From Anaerolineales bacterium (GTDB taxonomy: Bacteria; Chloroflexota; Anaerolineae; 4572-78; J111): a DNA stretch of 25,637 bases. The DNA lies in NCBI GenBank assembly GCA_012032575.1, contig JAAUSP010000030.1:1-25637 (forward strand), written 5' to 3'. A program made the translations under genes and the position numbers. Below the pieces are notes generated by a model. The model saw nothing but the letters and a program-made list of their open reading frames with translations. It did no database searches and was not told the origin of the DNA. Shown here piece by piece: positions 8,186 through 16,480 of the stretch. Numbering within the stretch: position 1 is the first letter of the stretch; each line of letters opens with the position of its first letter.

Positions 8186-8249
8186 GTGGCTAACTGGTCC
8201 GGGCTTGTGCCGGCAGTAAAACATCACGATATTGCAAAGGAGAGTACAC

Positions 8250-9386
8250 GTGAAACTGCATGAATACCAGTCCAAACGCATTTTTGCGAAGTATGGCGTG
8301 CCTATTCCCAATGGGGATGTAGCCACAACGCCCGCCGAGGCCCATGAGATTGCCAAACGGCTCGGCGGCACGGTTGTCATCAAAAGTCAGGTCTTGGTGG
8401 GCGGACGGGGCAAGGCCGGCGGCATCAAGGTAGCTAAAGATGCCAAGCAGGCCGAAGAGCTGGCCGAGCAGATTTTGGGGATGACAATTAAAGATATTCC
8501 GGTGGAGAAGGTGTTGGTTGATGAAGCGGCCGATATCAAGGAGGAGATTTACCTGGGTATTGTGATTGACCGGGCGCAGCGCAAGCCGGTCATCATTGCC
8601 TCGGCGGCTGGCGGGGTGGAAATTGAAGAGGTTGCCAAAACCAATCCAGAGGCCATCATTCGTCTGCCGATTGATCCCGAAAGAGGGCTACAGGATTACC
8701 AGGCCCGCGATTTGGCTTTTGAATTGGGGCTGCGGCGAGATTTTATCAACCAGTTTGTGCAGATTGTCAAAGGGTTGTATCAGGCTTTTATTGATACCGA
8801 TGCCAGCCTGGCCGAAATCAACCCCCTGGTGGTGACCGGGCAGGAAAAACTGCTGGGGGTTGACGGGAAAATTGTCCTCGACGATAATGCCCTGTTTCGT
8901 CACCCGGAACTGGTTGAACTGCGGGACGTGCAAGAAGAAGCGCCCGCCGAACGGCAGGCACGCATAGCCGGATTGAGCTACGTTAAACTTGACGGCGAAA
9001 TTGGCTGCATGGTCAACGGCGCGGGGCTGGCGATGGCCACAATGGACATTATCAAGCATTACGGCGGCGAACCGGCCAACTTCCTCGATGTGGGCGGCGG
9101 GGCCAAATCTGATAAAGTGACCGCTGCGCTGCGGATCATTCTAAGCGATCCCAAAGTCAAAGCAGTTCTGTTCAATATTTTTGGCGGGATCACCCGCTGC
9201 GATGAAGTGGCACGGGGCATTCTCGACGCGCTGAAAGAACTCAACACTGACGTTCCGATGGTTGCCCGCCTGGTTGGCACCAATGAAGAAGAAGGCCGGC
9301 GGATTCTGGCCGAAGCCAACTTCCCCAGCGCTACCAGTTTAGGCGAGGCGGCCCAAAAAGCCGTCGCTCTGGCGAAGGGAGCATAA
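8250..9386 (+). CDS. sucC: Succinate-CoA ligase (ADP-forming), beta subunit
   Basis: A 378-residue ATP-grasp subunit that, with SucD, interconverts succinyl-CoA and succinate with substrate-level phosphorylation in the TCA cycle. The N-terminus [19 protein letters not shown] is typical of SucC. The ATP-grasp region carries [19 protein letters not shown], the metal/nucleotide region shows AEINPLVV, and the C-terminal ligase domain has [19 protein letters not shown] 8250-8252 is chosen because AAAGGAGAG lies at good spacing and the family N-terminus begins there. sucD follows after 4 bases, so the two form an operon. Length matches the family. Confidence 0.96.
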   Translation: MKLHEYQSKRIFAKYGVPIPNGDVATTPAEAHEIAKRLGGTVVIKSQVLVGGRGKAGGIKVAKDAKQAEELAEQILGMTIKDIPVEKVLVDEAADIKEEIYLGIVIDRAQRKPVIIASAAGGVEIEEVAKTNPEAIIRLPIDPERGLQDYQARDLAFELGLRRDFINQFVQIVKGLYQAFIDTDASLAEINPLVVTGQEKLLGVDGKIVLDDNALFRHPELVELRDVQEEAPAERQARIAGLSYVKLDGEIGCMVNGAGLAMATMDIIKHYGGEPANFLDVGGGAKSDKVTAALRIILSDPKVKAVLFNIFGGITRCDEVARGILDALKELNTDVPMVARLVGTNEEEGRRILAEANFPSATSLGEAAQKAVALAKGA

Positions 9387-9390
9387 CATC

Positions 9391-10259
9391 ATGAGCATCC
9401 TGGTTGGAAAAAATACACGTTTACTGGTTCAAGGGATTACCGGCCGTGAAGGGGCGTTCCACGCCCAGCAGATGAAAGAATATGGCACCAACGTGGTCGG
9501 TGGGGTGACGCCGGGCAAGGGCGGCGAGTGGATGAACGGCGTGCCCGTGTTTGATACCGTCAAAGAGGCCGTCAGCACCACCGACGCCAACACCAGCATT
9601 ATCTATGTGCCGGCCCGCTTTGCCGCCGACGCGATCATGGAAGCGGCCGACGCCGGCATCAAATTGGTTATCTGCATCACCGAGGGCGTGCCGGTGCTGG
9701 ATATGGTCCGGGTGCGCAGCTTTTTGAGTCAGAAGGACGCCCGGCTGATCGGTCCCAACTGCCCCGGCCTGATTACTCCGGGCGAGGCTAAAGTCGGAAT
9801 CATGCCCGGCCACATCCACAAACCCGGTAATGTCGGCCTGGTCTCCCGCAGTGGGACTCTGACCTACGAAGTGGTTCAGGCGCTCACCGACCGGGGCATC
9901 GGCCAGAGCACGGCCGTCGGCATCGGCGGCGACCCGATCATCGGCAGCAACTTTATTGACATCCTGACCCTGTTCGAGAGCGACCCGTTGACCTATCACG
10001 TGGTCCTCATGGGCGAAATCGGCGGCACCGACGAGCAAAAAGCGGCCCGCTTTATCGCCGAGAAGATGAGCAAGCCGGTCACGGCCTTCATCGCCGGGCG
10101 GACAGCTCCCGCCGGCAAGCGCATGGGCCACGCCGGGGCCATCATCGAAGGCGGCGAAGGCACCGCCGAGGAAAAAATCAAAAGCGTTTTGAGGCCGTCG
10201 GCGTGCGTGTGGCCCAACTGCCCGAAGAAGTCGCCGCGATTGTGGCGGAACGCTTGTAG
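9391..10259 (+). CDS. sucD: Succinate-CoA ligase alpha subunit, 3' end frameshifted
   Basis: This subunit carries the CoA site and the catalytic phosphohistidine. [10 protein letters not shown] and [10 protein letters not shown] are the CoA-domain motifs, and [17 protein letters not shown] holds the active-site His. As read, the frame leaves the family sequence after AEEKIK and ends at 10281 with an unrelated tail. Adding one A in the AAAA run at 10180-10183 gives [18 protein letters not shown] and a stop at 10257-10259, making 289 residues, the same length as E. coli SucD. The break therefore removes only the last helix-strand region. In a core metabolic gene an assembly indel is the likeliest cause; a true mutation would alter about 27 residues. 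Confidence 0.93.
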
Positions 10260-10280
10260 TTTTAGTTACTTGAGACAGTA

Positions 10281-10540
10281 GAGGCTGAGGCTGAGGCTAA
10301 GGCTAAGTACAGGATTGCGTAAATTCGTCACGATTTGATGTGCCTGATTCCTCGCATGTCATTTCGAGCGCCAGCGAGAAATCTCTTCGCTCGTCATAAC
10401 ACTTTTGGCTATGGCGACGAAGATTCCTCCCTGCGGTCGGAATGACATGACTTCTGCGGAGGTATCTGCTCGCCTTGATTTCGTCACGAACTAATACAAA
10501 GCTGTATTAAGAATTTTTAGCTCAACCTCAGCCTCAGCCT
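10281..10540. repeat. Nested repeat region: AGGCTG hairpin arms flanking a TGTCATTTCGAG element
   Basis: The 299-base gap after sucD has a layered structure. The outer arms are AGGCTGAGGCTGAGGCTAAG (from 10282) and its imperfect complement (10517-10540, CTCAGCCTCAGCCT). Inside is a direct repeat TTCGTCACGA (10324-10333 and 10480-10489). Innermost is an element starting ATGTCATTTCGAG (10356) and ending GGAATGACAT (10448). No coding sequence is seen. Confidence 0.7.
10356..10448. repeat. TGTCATTTCGAG interspersed repeat, copy 1
   Basis: It begins ATGTCATTTCGAG and ends CGGAATGACAT, an inverted pair with one or two mismatches; the interior includes GCGAGAAATCTC. A second copy with perfect ends is at 24566-24671. 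It resembles a small intergenic palindromic repeat. No transposase is present. Confidence 0.7.
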
Positions 10541-10558
10541 TTTTCGCCCAGTAAGGTT

Positions 10559-10762
10559 ATGGACGAAATACCCGACTCTCCCCCCTCAACTGATCTTTCC
10601 CCCTATCTCAATCGTTGGATTGCTATAGTGCGCGGGCGCGTCGTCGGCGTCGGTTTGACGGCGGAGCAAGCCGAACGCGCCGCCAAGCGAGTCCGGCCTA
10701 AAGAGAAGGCGTCGGTGGCGTTTGTGGATGGGGCGGGGAAAGTAGTGGAAAAGGGTCAATAG
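10559..10762 (+). CDS. Small conserved protein, possibly DUF5678-like
   Basis: A 67-residue soluble protein. The core NRWIAIVRGRVVGVGLTAEQ followed by a basic helix and a closing strand (SVAFVDGAG) looks like a compact beta-beta-alpha-beta fold. I associate this pattern with DUF5678-like proteins from memory only; function is unknown. ATG 10559 has a weak AAGG four bases upstream. The gene starts just past a repeat region and precedes the PIN-domain gene by 50 bases, with a promoter between them, so they are probably separate units. Confidence 0.55.
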   Translation: MDEIPDSPPSTDLSPYLNRWIAIVRGRVVGVGLTAEQAERAAKRVRPKEKASVAFVDGAGKVVEKGQ

Positions 10763-10777
10763 TCGTTACAAGAGGAA

Positions 10778-10806
10778 TTGACCAGTCGTCTTGTTCATTG
10801 TAAACT
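10778..10806 (+). promoter_or_regulatory. Promoter of the PIN-domain gene, predicted leaderless
   Basis: TTGACC (10778-10783) and TAAACT (10801-10806) have a 17-base spacer. The start codon begins at 10813, about where transcription should start, so the mRNA would be leaderless. No ribosome site precedes the ATG, which agrees. Confidence 0.55.
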
Positions 10807-10830
10807 TTACTTATGAAACCTAAAGTTTAC
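10800..10830. promoter_or_regulatory. 10-bp perfect inverted repeat over the -10 box and start codon: candidate operator
   Basis: GTAAACTTTA (10800-10809) and TAAAGTTTAC (10821-10830) are perfect complements, 21 bases centre to centre, about two helical turns. They cover the -10 box and flank the ATG of the PIN gene. This placement suits autorepression, as is usual in toxin-antitoxin operons; binding by the partner protein is inferred. Confidence 0.5.
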
Positions 10831-11286
10831 CTTGAGTCGAGTTTGGTTAGTTATTTAACCTCGAAACCAAGCCGAGATATTATCATTGTCTCACGGCAGC
10901 AAGTTAGCCAGACTTGGTGGGAAACCCGACGCACCAATTTTTTATTGTACATCTCGCCACTTGTTATCCAGGAAGTCGGCGCTGGCGACCCGGATGCGGT
11001 CAAAAAGCGTTTGAGCATAATCAGGCATATCCCGTTACTGGAGATCAATGAGGATACATTGGGGTTGGCTGCCCATTTGCTAAAAAATAAAGCTGTGCCT
11101 GAAAAATCTACAGGGGATGCTTTACATCTGGCAATAGCTGCCTTTCATAACATGGATTATCTGTTGACATAGAATTACAGACACCTGGCCAATGCTGAAA
11201 AACGCAATCTAATTGTACAAACGATTCAGGGTATCGGTTATAATAGCCCTATTATTTGTACCCCTGATGAGTTTATGGGAGATTAA
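10813..11286 (+). pseudogene. PIN-domain (VapC-like) protein with premature amber codon
   Basis: A PIN-fold nuclease of the type found in toxin-antitoxin pairs. Acidic residues sit at the expected places: Glu in KVYLESSLVSYL near the N-terminus, the central QEVGAGDPDA and the later STGDALHLAIAAFHNMDYLL. Translation stops at TAG 11170-11172 after 119 residues. The same frame then continues as NYRHLANAEKRNLIV and ends PIICTPDEFMGD before TAA 11284-11286. Related proteins read LLTWN at this point, so the TAG replaces a Trp (TGG to TAG). The full protein would have 157 residues. The partner gene starts 3 bases after the second stop, showing that the longer frame was the original gene. Possibilities are a disabled toxin, an assembly substitution, or suppression. 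Confidence 0.8.
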
Positions 11287-11289
11287 GCC

Positions 11290-11508
11290 ATGATCGAAGA
11301 CCCGATTGTAGAAGAAATCCGAAAAGTGCGCCAAGAATATGCCGCTCAATTTAATTATGATTTAAGAAGTATATTTTTGGATATGAAAGCTAAAGAAGCA
11401 GAGTATAGAAAGAAGGGATGGAAAGTAGTTTCTTTTCGTCCTGAAAAAATAGAGGCGCAGCCTGGAAATGAGAAACGATCTTCGCTTCTAACCAAAAATA
11501 TGGCCTAA
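11290..11508 (+). CDS. Small partner of the PIN-domain protein, putative antitoxin
   Basis: A 72-residue, highly charged protein beginning MIEDPIVEEIRKVRQEYAAQ, followed by FNYDLRSIFLDMK and a Lys/Arg-rich end. I recognise this as the small protein commonly encoded next to PIN-domain genes of this type, but no DNA-binding fold is obvious. ATG 11290 lies 3 bases after the restored stop of the PIN gene, so the two should be translated from one mRNA in toxin-first order. Its role as antitoxin is inferred from context. The last 15 or so residues look unrelated to the usual ending. Confidence 0.6.
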   Translation: MIEDPIVEEIRKVRQEYAAQFNYDLRSIFLDMKAKEAEYRKKGWKVVSFRPEKIEAQPGNEKRSSLLTKNMA

Positions 11509-11555
11509 CGGCGGGTGAGATGAAAAATCATGTTGAGTTTATTTAATTGATCAAC

Positions 11556-13058
11556 ATGAAATCCTCATACCACAAAATAATTGCAAATACGTTTACGAGC
11601 AACTCCTTCCTCCAACAAACCATCCAAATCCTTCATACCCACCGTCTCGAAGCCTACCTCGTCGGCGGGGCGGTGCGGGATATGCTGCTGGGGCGCGAGC
11701 AGATCGTTGACCTGGATTTCGCCGTGCCGGGCGACGGATTGGCCGTAGCCCGGCGGGTGGCGAACGGCTTGAATGCCGCCTTCTATCCGCTCGACGCGGA
11801 ACGAGGCACGGGCCGGGTTGTCCTTGATAAAAGTTACCTCGATTTTGCCTCTTTTCGCGGGGCAACTCTGCTGGAGGACCTGGCCGACCGCGATTTTACC
11901 ATTAACGCCATCGCCATCCGCCTGGCTGAACCCTTCGAGTTGATTGACCCGCTCGGCGGGCAGCAGGATTTGAAACTAGGCCATATTCGGGCCGCTTCGC
12001 CTACAGCCCTCAGCCACGACCCCGTGCGGGTTGTGCGGGCTGTCCGTCAGGCGGTCGAGTTTGGTTTTGCGCTGGAAGCTGAGACTGAGACTTGGCTGCG
12101 GGCTGCTGCGCCCGGCCTGCCCGGTATTTCCCCGGAACGGCAGCGGGATGAACTGCTGAAACTGCTCAACACGCCGGCTCCCGGTCAGGCCGTGCAGTTG
12201 CTCCGGCGGCTGGGCGTCCTGCCTCACCTGCTGCCCGAAGTCGAACCGATGATTGGGGTAGGGCAGGGGCCGCCCCATCATCTGGACGTGTTTGATCACA
12301 CCACCACGGCCCTCGATGCCTGGGCCGGGATGGTGCGGGACGGTCTGGCCGATCTGCCGGAGCCGCTGCAAGCCCCCACGCAAACCGAACTGGCCGCGCC
12401 GCTGGCCGGAAATCTGAGCCAGCAAATTTTATTACCCCTGGCCCTGCTGCTGCACGATACCGGCAAGCCCTCTACCCGCTCGCCCGACCCCGCCTCGCCC
12501 GCCGTCCACTTTTACAGCCACGAGCAAATCAGCGCCGGCATTGCTCGGCGGGTGATGCAGCGTTTTCATTTCAGCAACCAGGCCGCCGATTTTGTCGAAA
12601 CAGTGGTGGTCCAACACATGCGACCGCTGCTGCTGACAACAGCCGGCAAAGTGAGCCGCCGGACCATTTATCGTTTTTTTCGCGACACTGCCGGCAGCGG
12701 CTATCAGGCCGGCATGGCGGTGGCGCTCCATGCCGTAGCCGACCAGCGGGCTACCTATCCACCCAATGAGGGGCTGGCTGAATTGCAGGAACTACGGCAA
12801 CTGGTGTATAAATTGGGTACGGCGTACTTTGAGCAGCGAGAGCAGGTGGTCGAACCGCCGCCCTTGCTGACCGGGCGCGATTTGATCGAAACTCTGGGGC
12901 TGGCCGAAGGGCGGCTGATCGGTGTGCTGCTGAGCCGGCTGAAGGAAGCCCAGGCCAGCGGCGATGTTACCGACCGGACCGCCGCCCTGGCTTTTATCCA
13001 GGCAGATTCTGATTTTCAGAATGACCGCCGACCGCCGACCGCCGACCGCCGTAGTTAG
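11556..13058 (+). CDS. CCA tRNA nucleotidyltransferase / poly(A) polymerase family protein with HD domain
   Basis: A class II nucleotidyltransferase that would add CCA to tRNA 3' ends or act on other RNA ends. The N-terminal domain has YLVGGAVRDMLLGR and the metal-binding pair Asp52/Asp54 in IVDLDFAV, then RDFTINAIA (112-120) and the RNA-binding segment DPVRVVRAVR. An HD phosphohydrolase domain follows (about 240-400; His300-Asp301 in LLHDTGKPS, later FYSHEQISAG). The intact length is 500 residues from ATG 11556. TTG 11547 is also possible and neither has a clear ribosome site. The last 12 residues (NDRRPPTADRRS) come from four copies of the heptamer GACCGCC and are probably a repeat-derived extension. 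Family-level assignment is secure; CCA addition against poly(A) activity is not. Confidence 0.88.
   Translation: MKSSYHKIIANTFTSNSFLQQTIQILHTHRLEAYLVGGAVRDMLLGREQIVDLDFAVPGDGLAVARRVANGLNAAFYPLDAERGTGRVVLDKSYLDFASFRGATLLEDLADRDFTINAIAIRLAEPFELIDPLGGQQDLKLGHIRAASPTALSHDPVRVVRAVRQAVEFGFALEAETETWLRAAAPGLPGISPERQRDELLKLLNTPAPGQAVQLLRRLGVLPHLLPEVEPMIGVGQGPPHHLDVFDHTTTALDAWAGMVRDGLADLPEPLQAPTQTELAAPLAGNLSQQILLPLALLLHDTGKPSTRSPDPASPAVHFYSHEQISAGIARRVMQRFHFSNQAADFVETVVVQHMRPLLLTTAGKVSRRTIYRFFRDTAGSGYQAGMAVALHAVADQRATYPPNEGLAELQELRQLVYKLGTAYFEQREQVVEPPPLLTGRDLIETLGLAEGRLIGVLLSRLKEAQASGDVTDRTAALAFIQADSDFQNDRRPPTADRRS
13023..13051. repeat. GACCGCC heptamer tract at the 3' end of the nucleotidyltransferase gene
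   Basis: Four tandem GACCGCC units lie in the coding sequence just before the stop. The complementary heptamer GGCGGTC recurs at 20675-20705. Confidence 0.8.
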
Positions 13059-13087
13059 AAGTTGGCCCTTACTGACTTTCGAGATTT

Positions 13088-13133
13088 GGAGATTGGAGAT
13101 TGGAGATTGCTTAATCTCCAATCTCTAATCTCC
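13088..13133. repeat. 21-bp tandem-repeat hairpin (GGAGATT family)
   Basis: Three GGAGATT units (13088-13108) pair with 13113-13133 with one mismatch over a 4-base loop. It lies between the nucleotidyltransferase stop (13058) and the FHA gene start. Confidence 0.85.
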
Positions 13134-13182
13134 TGGGGAACTCTATCTGCCGTCAGCGGTCATACTTTCAAGGGAGTTTACG

Positions 13183-13695
13183 TTGGCTAAATTGGTTATC
13201 TATGAAGAGGCAGACGAAGAGACCGTTTTTGAAGATTTCGAGCTGCTCAGTAACCGCATCTTAATTGGCTCCAGCCCTGATAACCAACTGGTGCTGGATG
13301 CGCCCAGTATTGACCCGGCCCATGCCAGCCTGGAACTGCGGCACGATCAGTGGATTTTGCAGGATTTGGGTGCGCCGGGCGGCACGGTTGTCAACGGGGT
13401 CACGGTTGAAGGACCGTATTATCTCCAGCACAATGATTTGATCGAGCTGGCCGACATCAAAATCAGATTTCGAGACCACACTATTGAACCCGAGTCCGAA
13501 CCGGAACCCCATCAAGATGAAGCAGTGGCTGGCATCGCCGAGCCGGTGGTCAAAGGGCGAGTCTGGTTTGCCAAAGTAGCGGCGGGAACCATTGCCGTCC
13601 TGTTTTTAATTCTGCTTATTTTAATCCTCGGTCACTACGCCGGTCTGCTCAATATGGCCGACCTGCTTCCCCCGTGGCTGTCGCAAATGCTGTAA
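13183..13695 (+). CDS. FHA-like domain protein with C-terminal membrane helix
   Basis: A 170-residue protein. Residues 5-100 follow the FHA beta-sandwich pattern: RILIGSSPDNQLVLDAPSID, then AHASLELRHDQWILQDLG and GGTVVNGV. FHA domains usually bind phosphothreonine, but here the usual GR is GS (29-30), the S-R-x-H is D-P-A-H (44-47) and the NGT is GGT (66-68), so phosphopeptide binding may be lost. An acidic linker (about 100-125) leads to one transmembrane helix (about 128-150) and a short tail, so the FHA part should face the cytoplasm. The start is TTG 13183 behind AGGGAG at good spacing. It converges with the ABC-SpoIIM gene. Partner unknown. Confidence 0.8.
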   Translation: MAKLVIYEEADEETVFEDFELLSNRILIGSSPDNQLVLDAPSIDPAHASLELRHDQWILQDLGAPGGTVVNGVTVEGPYYLQHNDLIELADIKIRFRDHTIEPESEPEPHQDEAVAGIAEPVVKGRVWFAKVAAGTIAVLFLILLILILGHYAGLLNMADLLPPWLSQML

Positions 13696-13739
13696 TACCA
13701 AAATTCAAAGCCTAATAAAAACCAATGCTCCCGGTGAGT

Positions 13740-13816
13740 CTAAGGCTAAGGCTGAGGCTAAGAGCAAAAGTTAGCCTTGTTTTATCCTTCTTAGCCTTAG
13801 ACTCAGCCTCAGCCTT
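13740..13816. terminator. AGGCTA/AGGCTG tandem hairpin, probable bidirectional terminator
   Basis: CTAAGGCTAAGGCTGAGGCT (from 13740) pairs with the complement at 13788-13816 (TTAGCCTTAGACTCAGCCTC). It lies between the convergent FHA and ABC-SpoIIM genes. The hexamer family is the same as in the sucD 3' region and inside yfhO. Confidence 0.75.
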
Positions 13817-13849
13817 AAAAAGGCAGGGGCGCATGGCGAGTAGTTATCT

Positions 13850-15339
13850 TTACTTGGCGTAAAACGCTATCACGATCTGGGGGGTAATATTGGCCTCGAT
13901 GTAGGCGGCCAGGAGGAGTAAGGGCATGACCACAAAGATGAGAATTTTGAGAAAGTTGGCGATGGTCAGGACCAAGCCCTGGCCCAGGTCGAGGCCCGGC
14001 GGCGGAGAAACCAGGGCTGCACCAATCCGCAGGGCAAAGGTCATGCCCAGCAGAATGGCCGGGATTTCAAAAATGCCGTGCGGCAAAATAAAAGTAGCCA
14101 CAAACAACCAGGGATTGTAACCTAACAGGACAATCTGGGTAATAATAAAGCTGACTAATCCCATGTTGATCAGGGTTAAAAACAAGGCCAGCACCCCAAA
14201 TGAAAACACACTCGATATAGCTGCCAGGATAATGACCCGGATATTATTAAAGAAAATAAACGAGGTATTGATTTCGGGCAGCAGGCGAACTTTTTGCAGA
14301 TTACCAAACGTATTGGCCGAGATTTCATTCAGTGGCAGCACATTGGCTGGTAAAGGGTGCTGTTGGGCAAAAGTCGCTCCCAAAAAAGCTGCTAATACGG
14401 TCATAATCAGCACCAGCGCCAGGGGCAGGGCCTGCTGGCGCAACAGGATGGGAATATCGTGCCGGTAAAAACGCAGCAGATCGAATCTGGCCGAGGCATG
14501 GTCGCTCCGCTTGGCGGCCAGTTCCGGCGGGCGCAAAAAATAACCGGCAAAACTGTACCACATATTTTTTAGATTCAGCTCATCCATCTCTTTGGAGAGG
14601 ATTTCTTCGCGGTTAAATATGCGGATGCCCATCCGCACCAGGATCAAACTGACCACGGCCAGCGCGGCCAAAATCCACCACAGCGCTCATATTCGGCATA
14701 AAACATGATGATGCTTTGGGCCTGCACCAGCAGGGCCATCGGAATAATAATGAAACTGGCCAGCAGGTTAGCCGCCCGCACACTGGTGGTTTGGCTGGAA
14801 ACCACCACCGCCCCGGCGACCATTACCAGCGCCTCCAGGGTGGTCAACAAAAACATCAACACCGCCAGGTCCAGCGGCGGCACCCAGCGCGGGGTAGTGA
14901 TCAGGCGGCTGACCAGAAAAACGGTGATGCCCAGATAACTCGCCAGCAGCGGTAATAACAACGAGGAGAGCATTTTGCCCAGATAAAGCTCCAGATCGCT
15001 GACCGGCATAGACAGAATAGGTTCCAGGCTGTTACGCTCTTTTTCACCCACAAAGGATTCGAGGGCGATAATCAACGAGAACGAAATGGGGAAAAAGCCG
15101 ACAATCATCAGCAAAAAGGGATTGATGCGCTCGACCAGGATTGTATCGGTGTACTGCGACACCCAGGTGGTGGCCCAGCGTGAGGTAAAATCCATCAAAA
15201 AAGGAAAGATAATCGTCAGGACAATAATCGGGGTGACAATGCGCCAGTCGCGCAGGCTGTCACGCAGCTCACGCCGGGTGATAACCAGGGCGGTGCTGAG
15301 GCTGCCGCGCTCGTAGCGGGGAATTGCTTGAACGGCCAT
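13850..15339 (-). CDS. ABC-2-type permease fused to a SpoIIM (DUF95) domain, frameshifted at the junction
   Basis: Restored as one 496-residue membrane protein. The N-terminal half (ATG 15337-15339, MAVQAIPRYERGSLSTALVI) is an ABC-2-type permease with RRELRDSLRDWRIV and the large-loop motif ALESFVGEKERNSLEPILS, with about six TM helices. The C-terminal half has NMWYSFAGYFLRPPE followed by a SpoIIM-like multi-TM domain with FILPHGIFEIPAILLG. The frame breaks at about 14686-14690. Adding one base there makes the TM helix ALWWILAALAVVSLILV continuous across both halves. Without it the first part ends at 14644 and the second has no good start. It lies 2 bases after the ABC ATPase gene and would form its transport partner; the substrate is unknown. 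SpoIIM here does not imply sporulation. Confidence 0.82.
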
Positions 15340-15341
15340 CG

Positions 15342-16271
15342 TTATCTCGCCTCCGTCCCGTCAGCTTCGACAATCCGCAGGTAAACCTCTTCGAGGCTGC
15401 GCGAGACTTCGCTGAGGGTAATGATCGGGATGTTTTGCTGGGCCAGTTCGTTCAATAGCATGGGGTTGACCTGTGTTGGGTCGGGCACAGTGTAGCGAAT
15501 CCAGTCCTGGCCGTGGCCGACAATATTGATCCGGTCTTGCAGATGGCTAACCAGTCCATTGAGCGGCGTCGCCAACCGAATTTCCATCAACGGATCGCCC
15601 AGCAGACGCTGTTTCAGTTCCGCCGGGGTTCCCTGGGCAATAATCTGGCCCCGGCGAATAATGGCAATCCGGTCGGCCAACTGTTCGGCTTCGGCCAGGT
15701 TGTGGGTACACAGCACAATTGTCCGCTTTTCATGGCGCAAATTGGCAATCGAATCGCGCACCAGCTTGGCGCTGTGTGGGTCCATGGCCGAGGTGGGTTC
15801 ATCCAAAAACAGCACCAGCGGGTCGTGCAGCATGGAACGGACCAGGGTGAGCTTTTGCTTCATGCCCTTGGAGTAAGTCCCCACCGCTTTGTCCTTGGCC
15901 TCCCACAGTTCAAAACGTTTTAACAGTTCTTCGCTGCGCTGGCGGATAATCGGCTTGGGGACGCCCTGCAGCTCGCCAAAAAAGGCCAGGTAATCCAGGC
16001 CCTTCATACGCAAATACAGGCCCGGAAACTCGGTCAGCAGGCCGATGACCCGGCGAACCGCTTTGGCCTCGGTGACGGTATCATAGCCCGCAATCCGGGC
16101 GCTGCCACGGGTGGGTTTGAGAATCGCGCTGAGCATGCGCACGGTGGTGGTTTTGCCGGCCCCGTTGGGCCCCAGTAGCGCCAACACTTCGCCTTCGGAC
16201 AGGCTGAGCGAAATATCTCTGACGGCGGTAAAGTCGCCGAATTCTTTGGTTAAATGGGTGGCTTGAATCAT
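15342..16271 (-). CDS. ABC transporter ATP-binding protein
   Basis: A 309-residue ATPase of the ABC-2 (CcmA/NatA-like) group. Walker A is GPNGAGKTTT (about residues 34-43), the signature is YSKGMKQKL (a common variant of LSGGQ in this group), Walker B is LVLFLDEPTSAMD and the switch His is in LCTHNLAEAEQLADR. The C-terminal 80 residues form the small accessory domain usual in this group (ending SRSLEEVYLRIVEADG). It starts at ATG 16269-16271, has a strong promoter about 100 bases upstream, and is followed after 2 bases by the permease-SpoIIM gene. The pair should form one exporter or membrane-remodelling transporter; cargo is unknown. Confidence 0.94.
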   Translation of the reverse strand: MIQATHLTKEFGDFTAVRDISLSLSEGEVLALLGPNGAGKTTTVRMLSAILKPTRGSARIAGYDTVTEAKAVRRVIGLLTEFPGLYLRMKGLDYLAFFGELQGVPKPIIRQRSEELLKRFELWEAKDKAVGTYSKGMKQKLTLVRSMLHDPLVLFLDEPTSAMDPHSAKLVRDSIANLRHEKRTIVLCTHNLAEAEQLADRIAIIRRGQIIAQGTPAELKQRLLGDPLMEIRLATPLNGLVSHLQDRINIVGHGQDWIRYTVPDPTQVNPMLLNELAQQNIPIITLSEVSRSLEEVYLRIVEADGTEAR

Positions 16272-16319
16272 GGGGCCTCAGTAGGTGGGAAATAGCCGAA
16301 ATTGTTTAGCCCGGTAAGA

Positions 16320-16336
16320 GACGTGTTGCGTCTTCC
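16320..16336. promoter_or_regulatory. Small palindrome in the ABC operon leader
   Basis: AGACG and CGTCT flank a 5-base loop, about 35-50 bases downstream of the predicted transcription start. It could be an operator or a leader hairpin; the stem is only 5 bp. Confidence 0.25.
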
Positions 16337-16374
16337 GTTTTATTTGACCCAACGCAAGAATGTATCCTCATAAA

Positions 16375-16403
16375 AGTGTAGCCGGAATAGAAAAAGTTGT
16401 CAA
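16375..16403 (-). promoter_or_regulatory. Sigma-70-like promoter of the ABC-SpoIIM operon
   Basis: On the minus strand TTGACA (16398-16403, perfect) and TACACT (16375-16380) are separated by exactly 17 bases. Transcription would start near 16368, giving a leader of about 97 bases before the ATPase ATG. Confidence 0.7.
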
Positions 16404-16480
16404 TGTACCATTGGGCCAATCGGCTAGAAGAAACGGGGCAAATAGTCAATGAGGCTAAGACAGGGTATAATGGAACCGGC

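Noticed and set aside
10172..10190. Programmed -1 frameshift in sucD
   Set aside because: The A-rich stretch does not form a canonical X-XXY-YYZ slippery heptamer in the right phase, and SucD in other bacteria needs no recoding; an assembly indel is simpler.
10324..10489. TTCGTCACGA direct repeats as the target-site duplication of the TGTCATTTCGAG element
   Set aside because: They lie about 22 and 31 bases away from the element ends, and copy 2 of the element has no such flanking repeat.
13850..14671. SpoIIM domain as evidence of sporulation
   Set aside because: SpoIIM/DUF95 domains occur widely in non-sporulating bacteria, and no other sporulation gene is present.
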